Source of the DNA: DATEVL01 sp035281845
GTDB taxonomy: Bacteria; Chloroflexota; Anaerolineae; Anaerolineales; E44-bin32
Assembly: GCA_035281845.1 (NCBI GenBank)
Contig: DATEVL010000104.1
Span: 1-45,613 of the forward strand
Length of the DNA: 45,613 nucleotides
Direction: 5' to 3'
Every line of letters starts with the position of its first letter. Within the stretch, counting starts at the first letter, position 1. The position numbers and the translations under genes were made by a program. Shown here in pieces: positions 1-7,424 of this stretch. The notes under the pieces were generated by a model. It saw only the letters and a list, made by a program, of their open reading frames with translations. It did no database searches and was not told the DNA's origin.

Positions 1-29
1 TGCGATCTCCGGGTGTACGACAACTCGTA

Positions 30-165
30 TGCGCGTCGCCCCTGCTTAGGCAGGGGTCACTGGCCGTAGGGTGTCACTGGATTCCCGCCTTCGCGGGAAT
101 GACAACTCTTATTGATGTCGCCCCCGCGTAGGCGGGGGCCCAGGCGCTGTTCGCTGTTGACGCGA
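30..165. repeat. cluster of short palindromic interspersed repeats
   Basis: Three small inverted repeats lie one after another: CCCCTGCttaGGCAGGGG near 40-57, ATTCCCGCcttcGCGGGAAT near 81-100, and CCCCCGCgtaGGCGGGGG near 121-138. The text around the second (CACTGGATTCCCGC...GAATGAC) and third (GGGGGCCCAGG) resembles small mobile or REP-like elements scattered in many bacterial genomes. No gene is visible from 1 to 200; the window begins inside this non-coding stretch. Function unknown; it may act as a terminator for the converging site-2 protease gene. Confidence 0.6.
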
Positions 166-200
166 GCGACCGGGATCAGCGCAACCGAGTATGGCGCCCC

Positions 201-1427
201 TCACCCCGCGCCGAAGCTGCGCAACGGGACCGGCATGAAGAGGAGAACGAACAACACCAATCCAAGGACAGCGACCCAACGTCGACGACGGTCAAGTGGG
301 GTCACGTCGTCGAGCGGCTGAGCATAGGTTCGCCCGAGCAGCAGGACGAGGGCGACCCAGATCCACCACCCGCTCCAGACGAATCCGAGGAGGAAGAGCG
401 CGGCGATCAGGAAGGGCAGCAGCCGGCGAGCCTGCTTCCCCAAGAGCACATAGACAGCGTGCCCGCCATCAAACTGCCCGGCCGGGATCAGATTGAGCGC
501 GGTCACCAGTAATCCTGCCCATCCGGCCCACGCCACAGGATGCAACATGACGTCGCGGCCTCCGACCGGCGCCGGAACCCCCAACAGGAGATAGCGCGCC
601 CAATAGAGGAGCAGCGGGGTTCCGCCGTAGCTTGCTGGCGCGGGGAGCAATTCGCCTCTGGCCAGGAATTTCGCGGCGAGATAGAAGATCGAGTTTCCCT
701 CGAGGGTGAGGTTGGCGAACGCTCCCGCGGTGGCCGGAAGCGGCTCGACATGCGAGAGCCTCAAGCCGATCAACACCAAGGGGATGGCCACGGCCAGTCC
801 GGCCAATGGACCGGCCATGCCGACGTCGAGCAGCACGCGCCGGTTACGTGGAGGAGCCAATAACCGAATGGCGGCGCCCATCGTCCCCAGCGGGGACCCT
901 GGGAATGGAATGAAATACGGCAAGCTGACCGGCATTCCGTGGCGGCGGGCGGCAAGATAATGGCCGAACTCGTGGGCCAGCAAGATTCCAAGGAAGGACG
1001 CAGTGAATGCGACGCCGAGCAGAATCGGCCCTGGCGCCCACAATGGCAGCCCCTCGAGACTGGTGGCACCCGGATGAAGGTAGGAGGCGCCGTTGATCAG
1101 ACCGGCGTAGGCCACGCTCAGCAGGGTCAAACCGAATAGCACGAGGTTGACCAGAGGATTGGGTGGGCCGGGCGTTCTGAGTTCCGGCACTCCGACGACG
1201 AGATCTTCATCCCCCTCTCGGCGGAGGAGCAAGGTCAGCGACTCTTTCCGGAAGGCAGGCGCCAGGAGGTCGTACGCCGAGCCCGGTTCGATCCTCAGAC
1301 GTCCTTTGAAAACGACCGACGGTTCCGCGCCTCCCTGCGCCGTCACTCCTTCCACGGCCATGACCTGATCCACCGCCAGACGCAGGGCTTCGCTTCTTGC
1401 CGTCGTGGGTTGAGGGGAGTCCGGCAT
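201..1427 (-). CDS. site-2 protease family (M50) membrane zinc metalloprotease
   Basis: Predicted intramembrane zinc protease of 408 residues. Residues 152-156 are HEFGH, the HExxH zinc motif, inside a hydrophobic helix, and residues 312-323 (NLIPAGQFDGGH) give the second motif with the third metal ligand, the NPxPxDG-like motif of S2P proteases. Several hydrophobic spans lie around residues 90-110, 130-155, 200-222, 300-315 and 335-400. The N-terminal ~85 residues are soluble, as in cytosol-facing S2P homologues of Chloroflexota and cyanobacteria. The start at 1427 (MPDSPQ) follows an AAGGAG ribosome site. The frame stays open upstream only because it runs through the tRNA-Sec gene. By family, such enzymes cut membrane-bound regulators or signal-peptide remnants; the substrate is not evident here. 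Confidence 0.9.
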   Translation of the reverse strand: MPDSPQPTTARSEALRLAVDQVMAVEGVTAQGGAEPSVVFKGRLRIEPGSAYDLLAPAFRKESLTLLLRREGDEDLVVGVPELRTPGPPNPLVNLVLFGLTLLSVAYAGLINGASYLHPGATSLEGLPLWAPGPILLGVAFTASFLGILLAHEFGHYLAARRHGMPVSLPYFIPFPGSPLGTMGAAIRLLAPPRNRRVLLDVGMAGPLAGLAVAIPLVLIGLRLSHVEPLPATAGAFANLTLEGNSIFYLAAKFLARGELLPAPASYGGTPLLLYWARYLLLGVPAPVGGRDVMLHPVAWAGWAGLLVTALNLIPAGQFDGGHAVYVLLGKQARRLLPFLIAALFLLGFVWSGWWIWVALVLLLGRTYAQPLDDVTPLDRRRRWVAVLGLVLFVLLFMPVPLRSFGAG

Positions 1428-1439
1428 CTTCTCCTTAAG

Positions 1440-1468
1440 CTTCCCGGGAGTGATGGGCTCCCGGGAAG
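1440..1468 (-). terminator. perfect 11-bp hairpin between tRNA-Sec and the S2P gene
   Basis: CTTCCCGGGAG and CTCCCGGGAAG form an 11-bp perfect stem with a 7-nt loop. It lies just 3' of the tRNA-Sec gene and just before the ribosome-binding site of the S2P gene. No U-tract follows, so it may process or partly terminate a joint transcript, or attenuate the protease gene. Confidence 0.5.
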
Positions 1469-1475
1469 GCGCGTA

Positions 1476-1571
1476 GGCGGGGGCGGATGGGAGTCGAACC
1501 CACCGCGGCCCGCTGTGCGGCCCGCCGCCGGTTTTGAAGACCGGGGAGCCCACCGGGACCCAACCACCCCC
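1476..1571 (-). tRNA. selC: tRNA-Sec (anticodon TCA)
   Basis: Selenocysteine tRNA. Read on the minus strand, the acceptor stem GGGGGTGG pairs over 8 bp with CCGCCCCC, followed by G73 and CC; the next base is T, so a full CCA end is not encoded. The anticodon arm CCGGTCTTCAAAACCGG presents TCA in a 7-nt loop. The extra arm is long (GGGCCGC...GCGGGCC) and the T arm has the usual TTCGACT loop. The 8-bp acceptor stem with 5-bp T stem, the long variable arm and the UCA anticodon are the hallmarks of bacterial tRNA-Sec. It implies that the host inserts selenocysteine at UGA codons and has selA, selB and selD elsewhere; none is in this window. Confidence 0.9.
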
Positions 1572-1582
1572 GTGGTTGTCCC

Positions 1583-1625
1583 ACCCTCTGCGCCCCTTCG
1601 GGCGCCCCCAGGGGGCAGGGTGCCA
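1583..1625. repeat. G+C-rich double-hairpin repeat, copy 1
   Basis: CGCCCCTTCGGGCG followed by CCCCCAGGGGGCAG: two adjacent small palindromes. The same unit appears near 6483-6513 and twice near 29337-29364 and 29459-29486, so it is an interspersed element of this genome. Here it sits in the divergent gap between tRNA-Sec and the gene starting at 1721. Confidence 0.7.
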
Positions 1626-1707
1626 AGGGTAAGCATAACGGAGGTCAGCGGGACCCTCAAGGCGTCGGTTTGCTCCTCGTACTCGACTTGCAGGAATTCG
1701 GCCGGGT

Positions 1708-1713
1708 TACAAT
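1708..1713 (+). promoter_or_regulatory. -10 box of a probable leaderless promoter
   Basis: TACAAT ends 7 bp before the ATG at 1721, so transcription would begin at or next to the start codon. The -35 region is weak (GACTTG at 17 bp). No ribosome-binding site is visible before 1721, which fits a leaderless mRNA. Confidence 0.55.
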
Positions 1714-1720
1714 CGCCGAA

Positions 1721-2998
1721 ATGCGGCTCCCATCAGTGATTCATATGCCTGAGGCCGTCCCTTGGGGCGGCCGGCAACTCGCCTTGTCCTTGACGACGCT
1801 CGCCCTCGCCGGATGCGCCGCCGCAATGCCCACCGAGGATATCGTCCCGAATCCGTCGCGAACGCCGATCCGCCTCGGCCCGACATCCACCGCGAAGCCG
1901 ACCTCGACCGCGCCGCCGCTGGCGAACCCTTCGGCAACCGCCGTGCCGCTCCCGGCGATCAGCCGCGACGATTGGGCCTTGGGACCCACTGCAGCACCGG
2001 TCCAGTTTCTGGTCTACTCAGACTTCCAATCGGGCAACGCCGCACTGGGACTGCAGGCTCTTTTCGAGACCTACGATCGTCACCCGGATCAGGTCGCGAT
2101 CGTGTTTCGCCATTTCCCGGTTCTACCCCAATACGACAAGGACTCGCTGGCCGGTCAGGCAGCCGAGGCGGCGGGGCAGCAAGGGTTGTTCTGGGAGATG
2201 GCGAGGATGCTGGCCTTCCGACGCGACGAATGGGCGGTGCTATCTCCCGAGGGATTTCGCGAATGGGGCCTGGAGCAAGCGCCCCTTCTCGGATTGAACG
2301 CAGATGAGTTCGGCGCCGATCTGGACAGCGGACGCTTCGCGGCGCTGATGCTCGATGCCTTCCAGGAGGCCAGCGCCGCCGGCATACCGGGGGTCCCCAC
2401 GATGTGGATGAACGGGGCCCCGCTGCGGATCTCCCCAACCACACTCAACTTCGAATTCGCCGTCCGCCTCGAGTTGCTGGCGCTCCAGCAAGTTCCGACA
2501 CCGCCCGAGATGACCCTCGATCCAACCAAGGCCTACACCGCCATCCTCGAAACGGAAGGGGGGGACGTCGTCATTCAGCTGCTCCCCGATTCCGCGCCGC
2601 AGGCCGTGAACAGCTTCATCATGCTGGCTCAGCAGGGTTGGTTCGACGGCATGGAGATCCACCGCGTCGAGCCAGGCATCCTGGTGGAAACCGGCGACCC
2701 GTCCGGCACCGGCTTCGGTGACGCGGGGTACCACCTTCCCGACGAAATCGATCCCCGCCTGGGGTTCGACCGGCCGGGCATAGTGGCGCTCTCGAGCGCC
2801 GGTCCGGGAACGGGGGGAAGTCGTTTCTTCATCACACTTCGACCTCTGGCCGATCTGAGCGGCAGCCGGACGATCTTCGGCCGCGTGATCGAGGGGCTGG
2901 ATCTCTTGGAAGCGCTCGAGGCGCGCGATCCGGCCCAGGATCTGCTCCTACCTGGCGCGGCCGTCGTTCGGCGAGTGCGAGTGGAGACGACCGGATGA
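1721..2998 (+). CDS. lipoprotein: DsbA-like domain lacking CxxC fused to a cyclophilin-type peptidyl-prolyl isomerase
   Basis: Predicted 425-residue extracytoplasmic lipoprotein. The signal sequence ends in the lipobox LALAGC (Cys32) and is followed by a Thr/Pro-rich linker (residues 45-75). Residues ~92-255 look like a DsbA/thioredoxin-like fold of the DSBA type: the strand-helix start LVYSDFQ is present and the cis-proline loop is GVPT (224-227). The active-site position that normally reads C-x-x-C reads SGNA, so it cannot be a thiol oxidoreductase. Residues ~272-423 are a cyclophilin domain (EIHRVEPG, TGDPSGTGFGDAGY, GGSRFFIT, FGRVIEG). A likely role is a membrane-anchored folding factor in which the dead thioredoxin fold binds clients. 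The start at 1721 is chosen from the -10 box at 1708; ATG at 1745 is an alternative. The stop overlaps the next gene (ATGA). Confidence 0.85.
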   Translation: MRLPSVIHMPEAVPWGGRQLALSLTTLALAGCAAAMPTEDIVPNPSRTPIRLGPTSTAKPTSTAPPLANPSATAVPLPAISRDDWALGPTAAPVQFLVYSDFQSGNAALGLQALFETYDRHPDQVAIVFRHFPVLPQYDKDSLAGQAAEAAGQQGLFWEMARMLAFRRDEWAVLSPEGFREWGLEQAPLLGLNADEFGADLDSGRFAALMLDAFQEASAAGIPGVPTMWMNGAPLRISPTTLNFEFAVRLELLALQQVPTPPEMTLDPTKAYTAILETEGGDVVIQLLPDSAPQAVNSFIMLAQQGWFDGMEIHRVEPGILVETGDPSGTGFGDAGYHLPDEIDPRLGFDRPGIVALSSAGPGTGGSRFFITLRPLADLSGSRTIFGRVIEGLDLLEALEARDPAQDLLLPGAAVVRRVRVETTG

Positions 2999-4185
2999 CC
3001 ACTCCTTCGCGGAGCCCCTCGACGCTGGAGCTTCTCCTCTTTTTCACCGCGGCGATCGGCATTCTGCTGGCGGTCGTCATCTTCGTGTTGCTGACGGTCG
3101 TCGGGTTCGCGGCCGCGGGCGAGGGCGACGCGCAGATGGCCACCTTCGCACTGTGGACCGGCGCAGGGATGGCGGCCTTAGCGCTGGCGCTTACGCCCGC
3201 CGCCTACTGGTCCGGGCGCGCCTTGTTCGGGGCCCCGCGGCCGCCCGCCGGTCGCCCCTCGGCGATATGGCTGGCGCCAATTCTCGCTTACCCGTTTTGC
3301 CTGGCCCTTGGGGCCTGGGCCAACGCTCAGACCGACTCGCCGGCATCCTTCGCAGCGCTGGCCTTGGTTGGGACGGCGATCGTCCCGGTGCTCGTCATCG
3401 CATGGACCGTTCGCAAACTCGGCCCTGCGATCACCCCGACGCGCTCATGGGGTCACTTCACCGTGGGCCTGACGGGGATGCCGGCGGTGGCCCTGGCACT
3501 CGAGGCGGCCGTGCTGCTTCCGGTGTTGGTCCTGCTTGGGCTTTGGCTCCTTGGCACAGCCGAGGGGAACGAGCTGGCACGGTTGCTCGATCCGGCAGCT
3601 GGGCCGCAACCCGATGTCGCGACCGACTTAGCCCTTCGATTTGTCAGTTCACCGCTCGCTCTCGTCGGCGTGTACGGGTACATCGCGCTGGCGATCCCCA
3701 TGATCGAAGAGCTGGTGAAAACGATGTCCGTCTGGCCCTTCCTCCGACGAGGGCTGAGCCCGGCGCAAGCGTTTCTCGGAGGGGCATTGGGCGGTGCCGG
3801 CTACGCGCTGTTTGAGGCCCTCTTCTTAACGCAGCCCGGCGAAGTGTGGCTCCTCACGACATTCGCCCGCGCGGGCGCTTCGCTCCTGCATGTATTCACT
3901 GCCGCCCTGACCAGCTGGGGTTTGATGGAGGGCGTTCACCGTCGCCGATACGGAGTCATGGTCGGCGCGTTCGCCGCGGCGATCACGATGCATGGGCTGT
4001 GGAACATGTCGGCGGTCACGATCGGGATCTCATCGGTGCCGGTTGAGACGCCCCTTCCCCCGGTGCTGGAAGGATTGGCCGGCCTGGCTCCGCTGCTGCT
4101 TGCCTGCTTGATCGCGGTATCGGTGCTGGGTTTGCTCACCTCCTGGCGTCGACTCGAAACGCCGGCGGAGAGGGAGTCCGCATAA
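2995..4185 (+). CDS. PrsW-family intramembrane protease
   Basis: Multi-span membrane protein of 396 residues with about nine hydrophobic segments. The conserved PrsW-type residues are visible: a Glu-Glu pair in MIEELVK (residues 236-242), GYALFEAL with Glu274, His299 in SLLHVF, and His333 in TMHGLWN. In Bacillus subtilis, PrsW cuts the anti-sigma factor RsiW; related proteins form a broad family of glutamate/histidine membrane proteases. It is translationally coupled to the upstream lipoprotein gene by a 4-bp ATGA overlap, so the two are probably made together. No anti-sigma or sigma gene is nearby, so the substrate is open. Confidence 0.8.
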   Translation: MTTPSRSPSTLELLLFFTAAIGILLAVVIFVLLTVVGFAAAGEGDAQMATFALWTGAGMAALALALTPAAYWSGRALFGAPRPPAGRPSAIWLAPILAYPFCLALGAWANAQTDSPASFAALALVGTAIVPVLVIAWTVRKLGPAITPTRSWGHFTVGLTGMPAVALALEAAVLLPVLVLLGLWLLGTAEGNELARLLDPAAGPQPDVATDLALRFVSSPLALVGVYGYIALAIPMIEELVKTMSVWPFLRRGLSPAQAFLGGALGGAGYALFEALFLTQPGEVWLLTTFARAGASLLHVFTAALTSWGLMEGVHRRRYGVMVGAFAAAITMHGLWNMSAVTIGISSVPVETPLPPVLEGLAGLAPLLLACLIAVSVLGLLTSWRRLETPAERESA

Positions 4186-4209
4186 GGCAGCGAAGAGGAT
4201 CACCCTGGC

Positions 4210-4566
4210 CCTCCTAGATTCCCTTGGAGATGCAGGAGCGTGTTTGTCGCCAAGCGCTTCAGGAGCCTTTGTCCCTCGGGTGGCGAAGCGCCGACGCCGG
4301 GCGAACACCTTTCACTTGAGGATTGGGACCGAATCGCGGCGCGTGGGACACAGCAGATTCTTGAGGCGCAGGGGCGATGAGCCAAATCTAGATGCGTAGG
4401 GGCGAAGCACACCTGCCCTGGCGGGCGGTGCCAGGGTGATTCGCCCCTACTGTCAACCTCCCCGGCACGAGGCCGACGATTGAGAAGAGCGGCGGAATCA
4501 ACTTGGCGCCCAATGGCCACCAGGTGTGCGTTTCTAAGCTTCAAGTCCCCGGTAGGGCCATAGGGG
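4210..4566 (+). pseudogene. decayed copy of the ksgA 3' end plus downstream DNA (inverted-duplication arm 1)
   Basis: Reading on the plus strand, codons near 4300-4345 encode GEHLSLEDWDRIA, almost the same as AEHLSLEDWERIA at the C-terminus of the intact KsgA encoded at 7584-8474. The nucleotide similarity continues past the stop codon through a GTAGGGGCGAAGCA element (about 4397) and a stretch with TTGGCGCCCAATGGCCAC (about 4504) to CTTCAAGTCCCCGG (about 4539-4552). The same order, on the other strand, runs from about 7745 down to 7425. The upstream part of the gene is missing and frames shift, so this is a non-functional duplicate. There is no other gene between 4186 and 4593. Confidence 0.75.
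4397..4450. repeat. GTAGGGGCGAA inverted repeat
   Basis: GTAGGGGCGAA at the left end is repeated as TTCGCCCCTAC at the right end, with about 32 bp between that themselves contain CCTGGCGGG and CGGTGCCAGG. A tighter version of the same element lies at 7531-7560. It is probably a small interspersed (MITE/REP-like) sequence. Confidence 0.6.
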
Positions 4567-4593
4567 AAAAGGGGATCCGCGATAGCCAGACAC

Positions 4594-5256
4594 CTAGACG
4601 GATGGCGGACTCTCAGCCTCGCTCGCTCGTCTCCCACGCCGAATATGGTGGACGAGGTAATAGACCAGGCCCGCGACGAGGATCACCGCGATCGGAATGT
4701 CGAACGGGCGCATGATCGCCCGCAGCTCTTCCCAATGGGCGCCGAAGGTATACCCTCCGTAGGCCAGCGCCGCGCCCCAGATGAACGAGCCGAGGAAGGT
4801 GTAAAGGATGAACGGGCCCAACCTGGCGTGGGAGATACCGGCCGGGAAGGAGATAAAGGTGCGGACGATCGGGAGCAGACGCGAAAAGAACGCCGTCGCT
4901 TCACCGTAGCGATGGAACCAGCGATCGGACATTTCAAGGTCGTGGGCGTTGATCATCAAGTACTTGCCGTAGCGGTCGAGGAACGGGCGGCCGCCTTTGG
5001 CGCCCAGCGCATACGAAAACAGCGAGCCGATGGTGCAGCCGATGGCGCTGAACAGGCCGCCGAGCAGGACCGCCGACCACGGCCCTTCGCCGCGGGCCTG
5101 AACCAGCAACCAGCCGGACAGCGGCATCGTGACTTCACTCGGGATCGGGATGTTGGCGCTTTCCAGCGCCATGATCACGACGACACCGCCCCACCCGATC
5201 GTGTCGAAGATCTGAGTCAGATAGACGATGATCTGTGCCTCAAGCCATTCCGGCAT
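4594..5256 (-). CDS. DedA family (VTT-domain) membrane protein
   Basis: A 220-residue membrane protein with the DedA signature: ESANIPIPSE after the first hydrophobic helix, then FFSRLLPIVRTFISFPAG and a Gly-rich last pair of helices. The length is typical (200-220). By family, DedA proteins act in membrane-lipid handling, including recycling of undecaprenyl phosphate, and in proton-motive-force homeostasis; the exact substrate of this one cannot be read from sequence. The start at 5256 follows GGGAG. A TATAAT box lies upstream at 5287-5282, back to back with the promoter of the roadblock gene. Its 3' end abuts the ksgA-like duplication. Confidence 0.9.
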   Translation of the reverse strand: MPEWLEAQIIVYLTQIFDTIGWGGVVVIMALESANIPIPSEVTMPLSGWLLVQARGEGPWSAVLLGGLFSAIGCTIGSLFSYALGAKGGRPFLDRYGKYLMINAHDLEMSDRWFHRYGEATAFFSRLLPIVRTFISFPAGISHARLGPFILYTFLGSFIWGAALAYGGYTFGAHWEELRAIMRPFDIPIAVILVAGLVYYLVHHIRRGRRASEAESPPSV

Positions 5257-5281
5257 GCAGGGTCTCCCGGCGAGCCCGCCG

Positions 5282-5287
5282 ATTATA
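5282..5287 (-). promoter_or_regulatory. -10 box for the dedA gene
   Basis: TATAAT on the minus strand, about 25 bp before the DedA start. Its -35 region (TGTCAA) would overlap the TTGACA of the divergent promoter at 5306-5311, so the two promoters may compete. Confidence 0.5.
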
Positions 5288-5305
5288 CTTTCCGGATGGC
5301 TTCGC

Positions 5306-5334
5306 TTGACAGGCCCATGCCCCTATGCTAGATT
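5306..5334 (+). promoter_or_regulatory. sigma-70-type promoter for the roadblock/V4R genes
   Basis: TTGACA (5306-5311), a 17-bp spacer, then TAGATT (5329-5334) preceded by TGC, an extended -10. This is the best consensus promoter in the window. It faces 5381. Confidence 0.75.
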
Positions 5335-5380
5335 TTCCCCTTCGCGCGGCGGGTCCGCACCGCCAACCTGAGATCGCATC

Positions 5381-5752
5381 TTGTCGAAAACTCGCACCGA
5401 TCAGATGATCGCCCGCCTGCGCGACCTGGCGGCCTCGTCTCCCGACGTCGAGGCCTCAGCCGTGGTGAGCGTCGATGGGCTGACGATGGCCTCGGCTCTG
5501 CCGGCGCAGGTCGAAGAAGATCGTGTAGCGGCGATGTCGGCGGCGATGCTGTCCCTGGGAGAGCGGATCGCCAATGAACTTGGGCGCGGGAATCTGGATC
5601 AGGTGTACATCAAGGGGGAAAACGGTTTCGTGGTCTTGATGTCGGTCGGAAAGGAAGCGGTGCTGACCGTTCTGGCCAGAAAACAGGCCAAGCTCGGGTT
5701 GCTCTTTCTTGACATGCGCCGGGCGACCGAAGACCTGGCCGAGCTCCTGTAG
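5381..5752 (+). CDS. roadblock/LC7 domain protein
   Basis: A 123-residue single-domain protein that begins with a TTG codon (an ATG at 5405 is the alternative). The roadblock/LC7 pattern is visible: SAVVSVDGLTMAS in the first strand pair, then ERIANELGRGNLDQVYIKGENG and the last strand VGKEAVLTVLAR. By family, bacterial roadblock proteins act with small GTPases or as regulatory dimers, for example in the Myxococcus MglA/MglB system. No GTPase gene is adjacent. The V4R-domain gene follows after 15 bp, so the two probably form one transcriptional unit from the promoter at 5306-5334. Confidence 0.85.
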   Translation: MSKTRTDQMIARLRDLAASSPDVEASAVVSVDGLTMASALPAQVEEDRVAAMSAAMLSLGERIANELGRGNLDQVYIKGENGFVVLMSVGKEAVLTVLARKQAKLGLLFLDMRRATEDLAELL

Positions 5753-5767
5753 CGCTCGTCCCTGACG

Positions 5768-6400
5768 ATGGCCGCCATCCCCCCCAGCGGTAAGACCCTC
5801 CCGGCCCCCTTCGCGGCAGCCTACCTCCATGTGATTGTCGACCTTCTCGGTCCGAATGGCGTGGATGCGGTGCTGCGCCTCGCCGGGCTCGAAACGTGGA
5901 TCGGACGACCGCCTGCCGTTCCCGACTCGACGCCGGCCGACTTCGCCGATATCTCCAGCCTTCTCGGCGCGCTGGACGAAACGCTCGGGAGCCGCGGCGG
6001 TCGCGGACTCGAAAGACGGATGGGCGCCAAGGCTTTTCACGATGTCCTGCAACCTGCCGGCGCCCTGGCGGCGATGACCGATCCTGCCTTCCAGGCGTTT
6101 CCGCTCGAACGCCGGCTGCGCACCGGGATGCACGCCTTGGCCCGGACATTGGATCAGATGACCTCGGCCGGCGTCTCAAGCCGTGAGGAACCGGGCGAAG
6201 TCGTATTTCGTCTCGAAGCCTGCCCCTCGTGCTGGGGCCGCACTTCCGACGGCCCGGTCTGCGCTGCGACGATCGGGCTGCTGGCCGCCGCTGCCGCCTG
6301 GATGGCCCCCGAAGCCGAGACGACGATCGAAGAGACCGCCTGCCGGGCGCACGGTTCCTCCACCTGCGATTTCAGCATCCGATGGGAAGCCGCGGCCTGA
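5768..6400 (+). CDS. V4R (4-vinyl reductase type) domain protein
   Basis: A 210-residue soluble protein. Residues ~140-208 match the V4R domain: EACPSCWGR, PVCAATIGLL, then EETACRAHGSSTCDFSI. The Cys/His-rich spacing is that of V4R small-molecule sensor domains, which may bind metal or hydrocarbon ligands. The N-terminal half (residues ~15-135) is alpha-helical and may form the DUF2507/heme-NO-binding-like part seen in many V4R proteins. It is cotranscribed with the roadblock gene. The pair suggests a small ligand-sensing signalling unit; the signal and output are not known. Confidence 0.75.
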   Translation: MAAIPPSGKTLPAPFAAAYLHVIVDLLGPNGVDAVLRLAGLETWIGRPPAVPDSTPADFADISSLLGALDETLGSRGGRGLERRMGAKAFHDVLQPAGALAAMTDPAFQAFPLERRLRTGMHALARTLDQMTSAGVSSREEPGEVVFRLEACPSCWGRTSDGPVCAATIGLLAAAAAWMAPEAETTIEETACRAHGSSTCDFSIRWEAAA

Positions 6401-6429
6401 TCGGTCGCGACCCCGCCCCTTCGGCCTCT

Positions 6430-6612
6430 AGCCTCTTCAGGGCACCCGAAGGGGTGCAGGCGCGCCACGCCCGTCGCCCTCTACGCCCCTTCGGGCGCTC
6501 CCGGGGGGCAGGGCGACACGCCCTTCGCCCTCTACAGGTCGCCAAGGGCGGCGCACACCCAGGGTGCACCCGAAGGGGTGCCCGAAGGGGTGAGGGCGGG
6601 CGCGCCCTGGGC
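6430..6612. repeat. G+C-rich palindromic repeat cluster, copy 2
   Basis: The 229-bp gap between the V4R gene and the glycosyltransferase gene is filled with short palindromes: GCACCCgaaGGGGTGC, CGCCCCTTCGGGCG, CCCGGGGGGCAGGGCG, and CACCCGAAGGGGTG repeated. The blocks and their order match the elements at 1583-1625 and 29311-29545 with scattered differences. No coding signal is visible. Confidence 0.75.
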
Positions 6613-6629
6613 GGAAGTCCCCGCTGCCC

Positions 6630-7379
6630 GTGAGCGAGAGACCCTCGGCCATCGTCGTCGTTCCAACCTACAACGAGGCGGAGAATCTTCCTCGGCTCGC
6701 CGAGCTACTTTGGGCGCTTCCCGGCGACCCGTTCCATCTCCTTGTCGTCGACGACGGCTCACCCGACGGAACCGGACAAGTGGCCGAGGAACTGGCCCGC
6801 ACCAGGCCAAGCCGGATGTCGGTCCTTCATCGGCCCGGCAAGCTCGGGCTCGGTCCGGCCTACCTGGCCGGATTCACCGAGGCGCTGCGCCGCAATCCCT
6901 CGGCGGTCATTCAGATGGACGCGGACTTCTCACACGCGCCGTCCGAGCTCCCCGGATTCCGTGCGGCGTTGCAGGTGGCCGATGCCGTCTTCGGGTCGAG
7001 GTACATCCCCGGCGGACGGCTGGACGAACGTTGGGGCCTGGGTCGGGCGGCGCTCTCTCGATTCGGCAACTTCTATGCCCGCGCCATCCTGCGCCTTCCC
7101 ATCCGCGACGTCACCGGAGGCTTCCGCGCCTGGCGGGCGGAGACCCTGCTCGGCCTGCCGCTCGACCGAATCCGCTCGAACGGGTATGTGTTCCAGGTCG
7201 AAATGGCTTACGTCGCGCACCGCCTCGGCTACTCGATCGTCGAACGCCCGATCACTTTCATCGACCGCCGCTACGGTCAGTCGAAGATGTCGTTCCGCAT
7301 TCAGGTGGAAGCGGCGCTTCGCGTATGGCAGGTGCTGTTGGCGCACCGAGGATTGCGCCGTCCTGCGGATCGCAACTGA
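6630..7379 (+). CDS. DPM1-like glycosyltransferase family 2 (polyprenol-phosphate sugar synthase)
   Basis: A 249-residue GT-A glycosyltransferase starting with GTG at 6630. Visible motifs: VVVPTYNEAENLP (nucleotide-binding strand), LLVVDDGSPDGT, QMDADFSH (DxD metal site), then VFGSRYIPGG and DVTGGFRAWR, which together mark the dolichol/polyprenol-phosphate mannose synthase group. It ends without the C-terminal membrane helices found in some homologues, so it is the soluble or peripheral type. By family it moves a hexose from a nucleotide sugar to polyprenyl phosphate on the cytoplasmic side. It is flanked by the repeat cluster and by arm 2 of the inverted duplication. Confidence 0.9.
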   Translation: MSERPSAIVVVPTYNEAENLPRLAELLWALPGDPFHLLVVDDGSPDGTGQVAEELARTRPSRMSVLHRPGKLGLGPAYLAGFTEALRRNPSAVIQMDADFSHAPSELPGFRAALQVADAVFGSRYIPGGRLDERWGLGRAALSRFGNFYARAILRLPIRDVTGGFRAWRAETLLGLPLDRIRSNGYVFQVEMAYVAHRLGYSIVERPITFIDRRYGQSKMSFRIQVEAALRVWQVLLAHRGLRRPADRN

Positions 7380-7424
7380 CGCCAACGACCCACCGCGGCA
7401 GGAATCCTCAACGGGTTCAAACAC

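Noticed and set aside
1428..1553. An upstream extension of the site-2 protease frame.
   Set aside because: It translates the tRNA-Sec gene. ATG 1427 has a good ribosome site.
1721..2998. A selenocysteine codon in the DsbA-like domain, suggested by the nearby tRNA-Sec.
   Set aside because: The active-site positions read S-G-N-A with no in-frame TGA, so it is not a selenoprotein.
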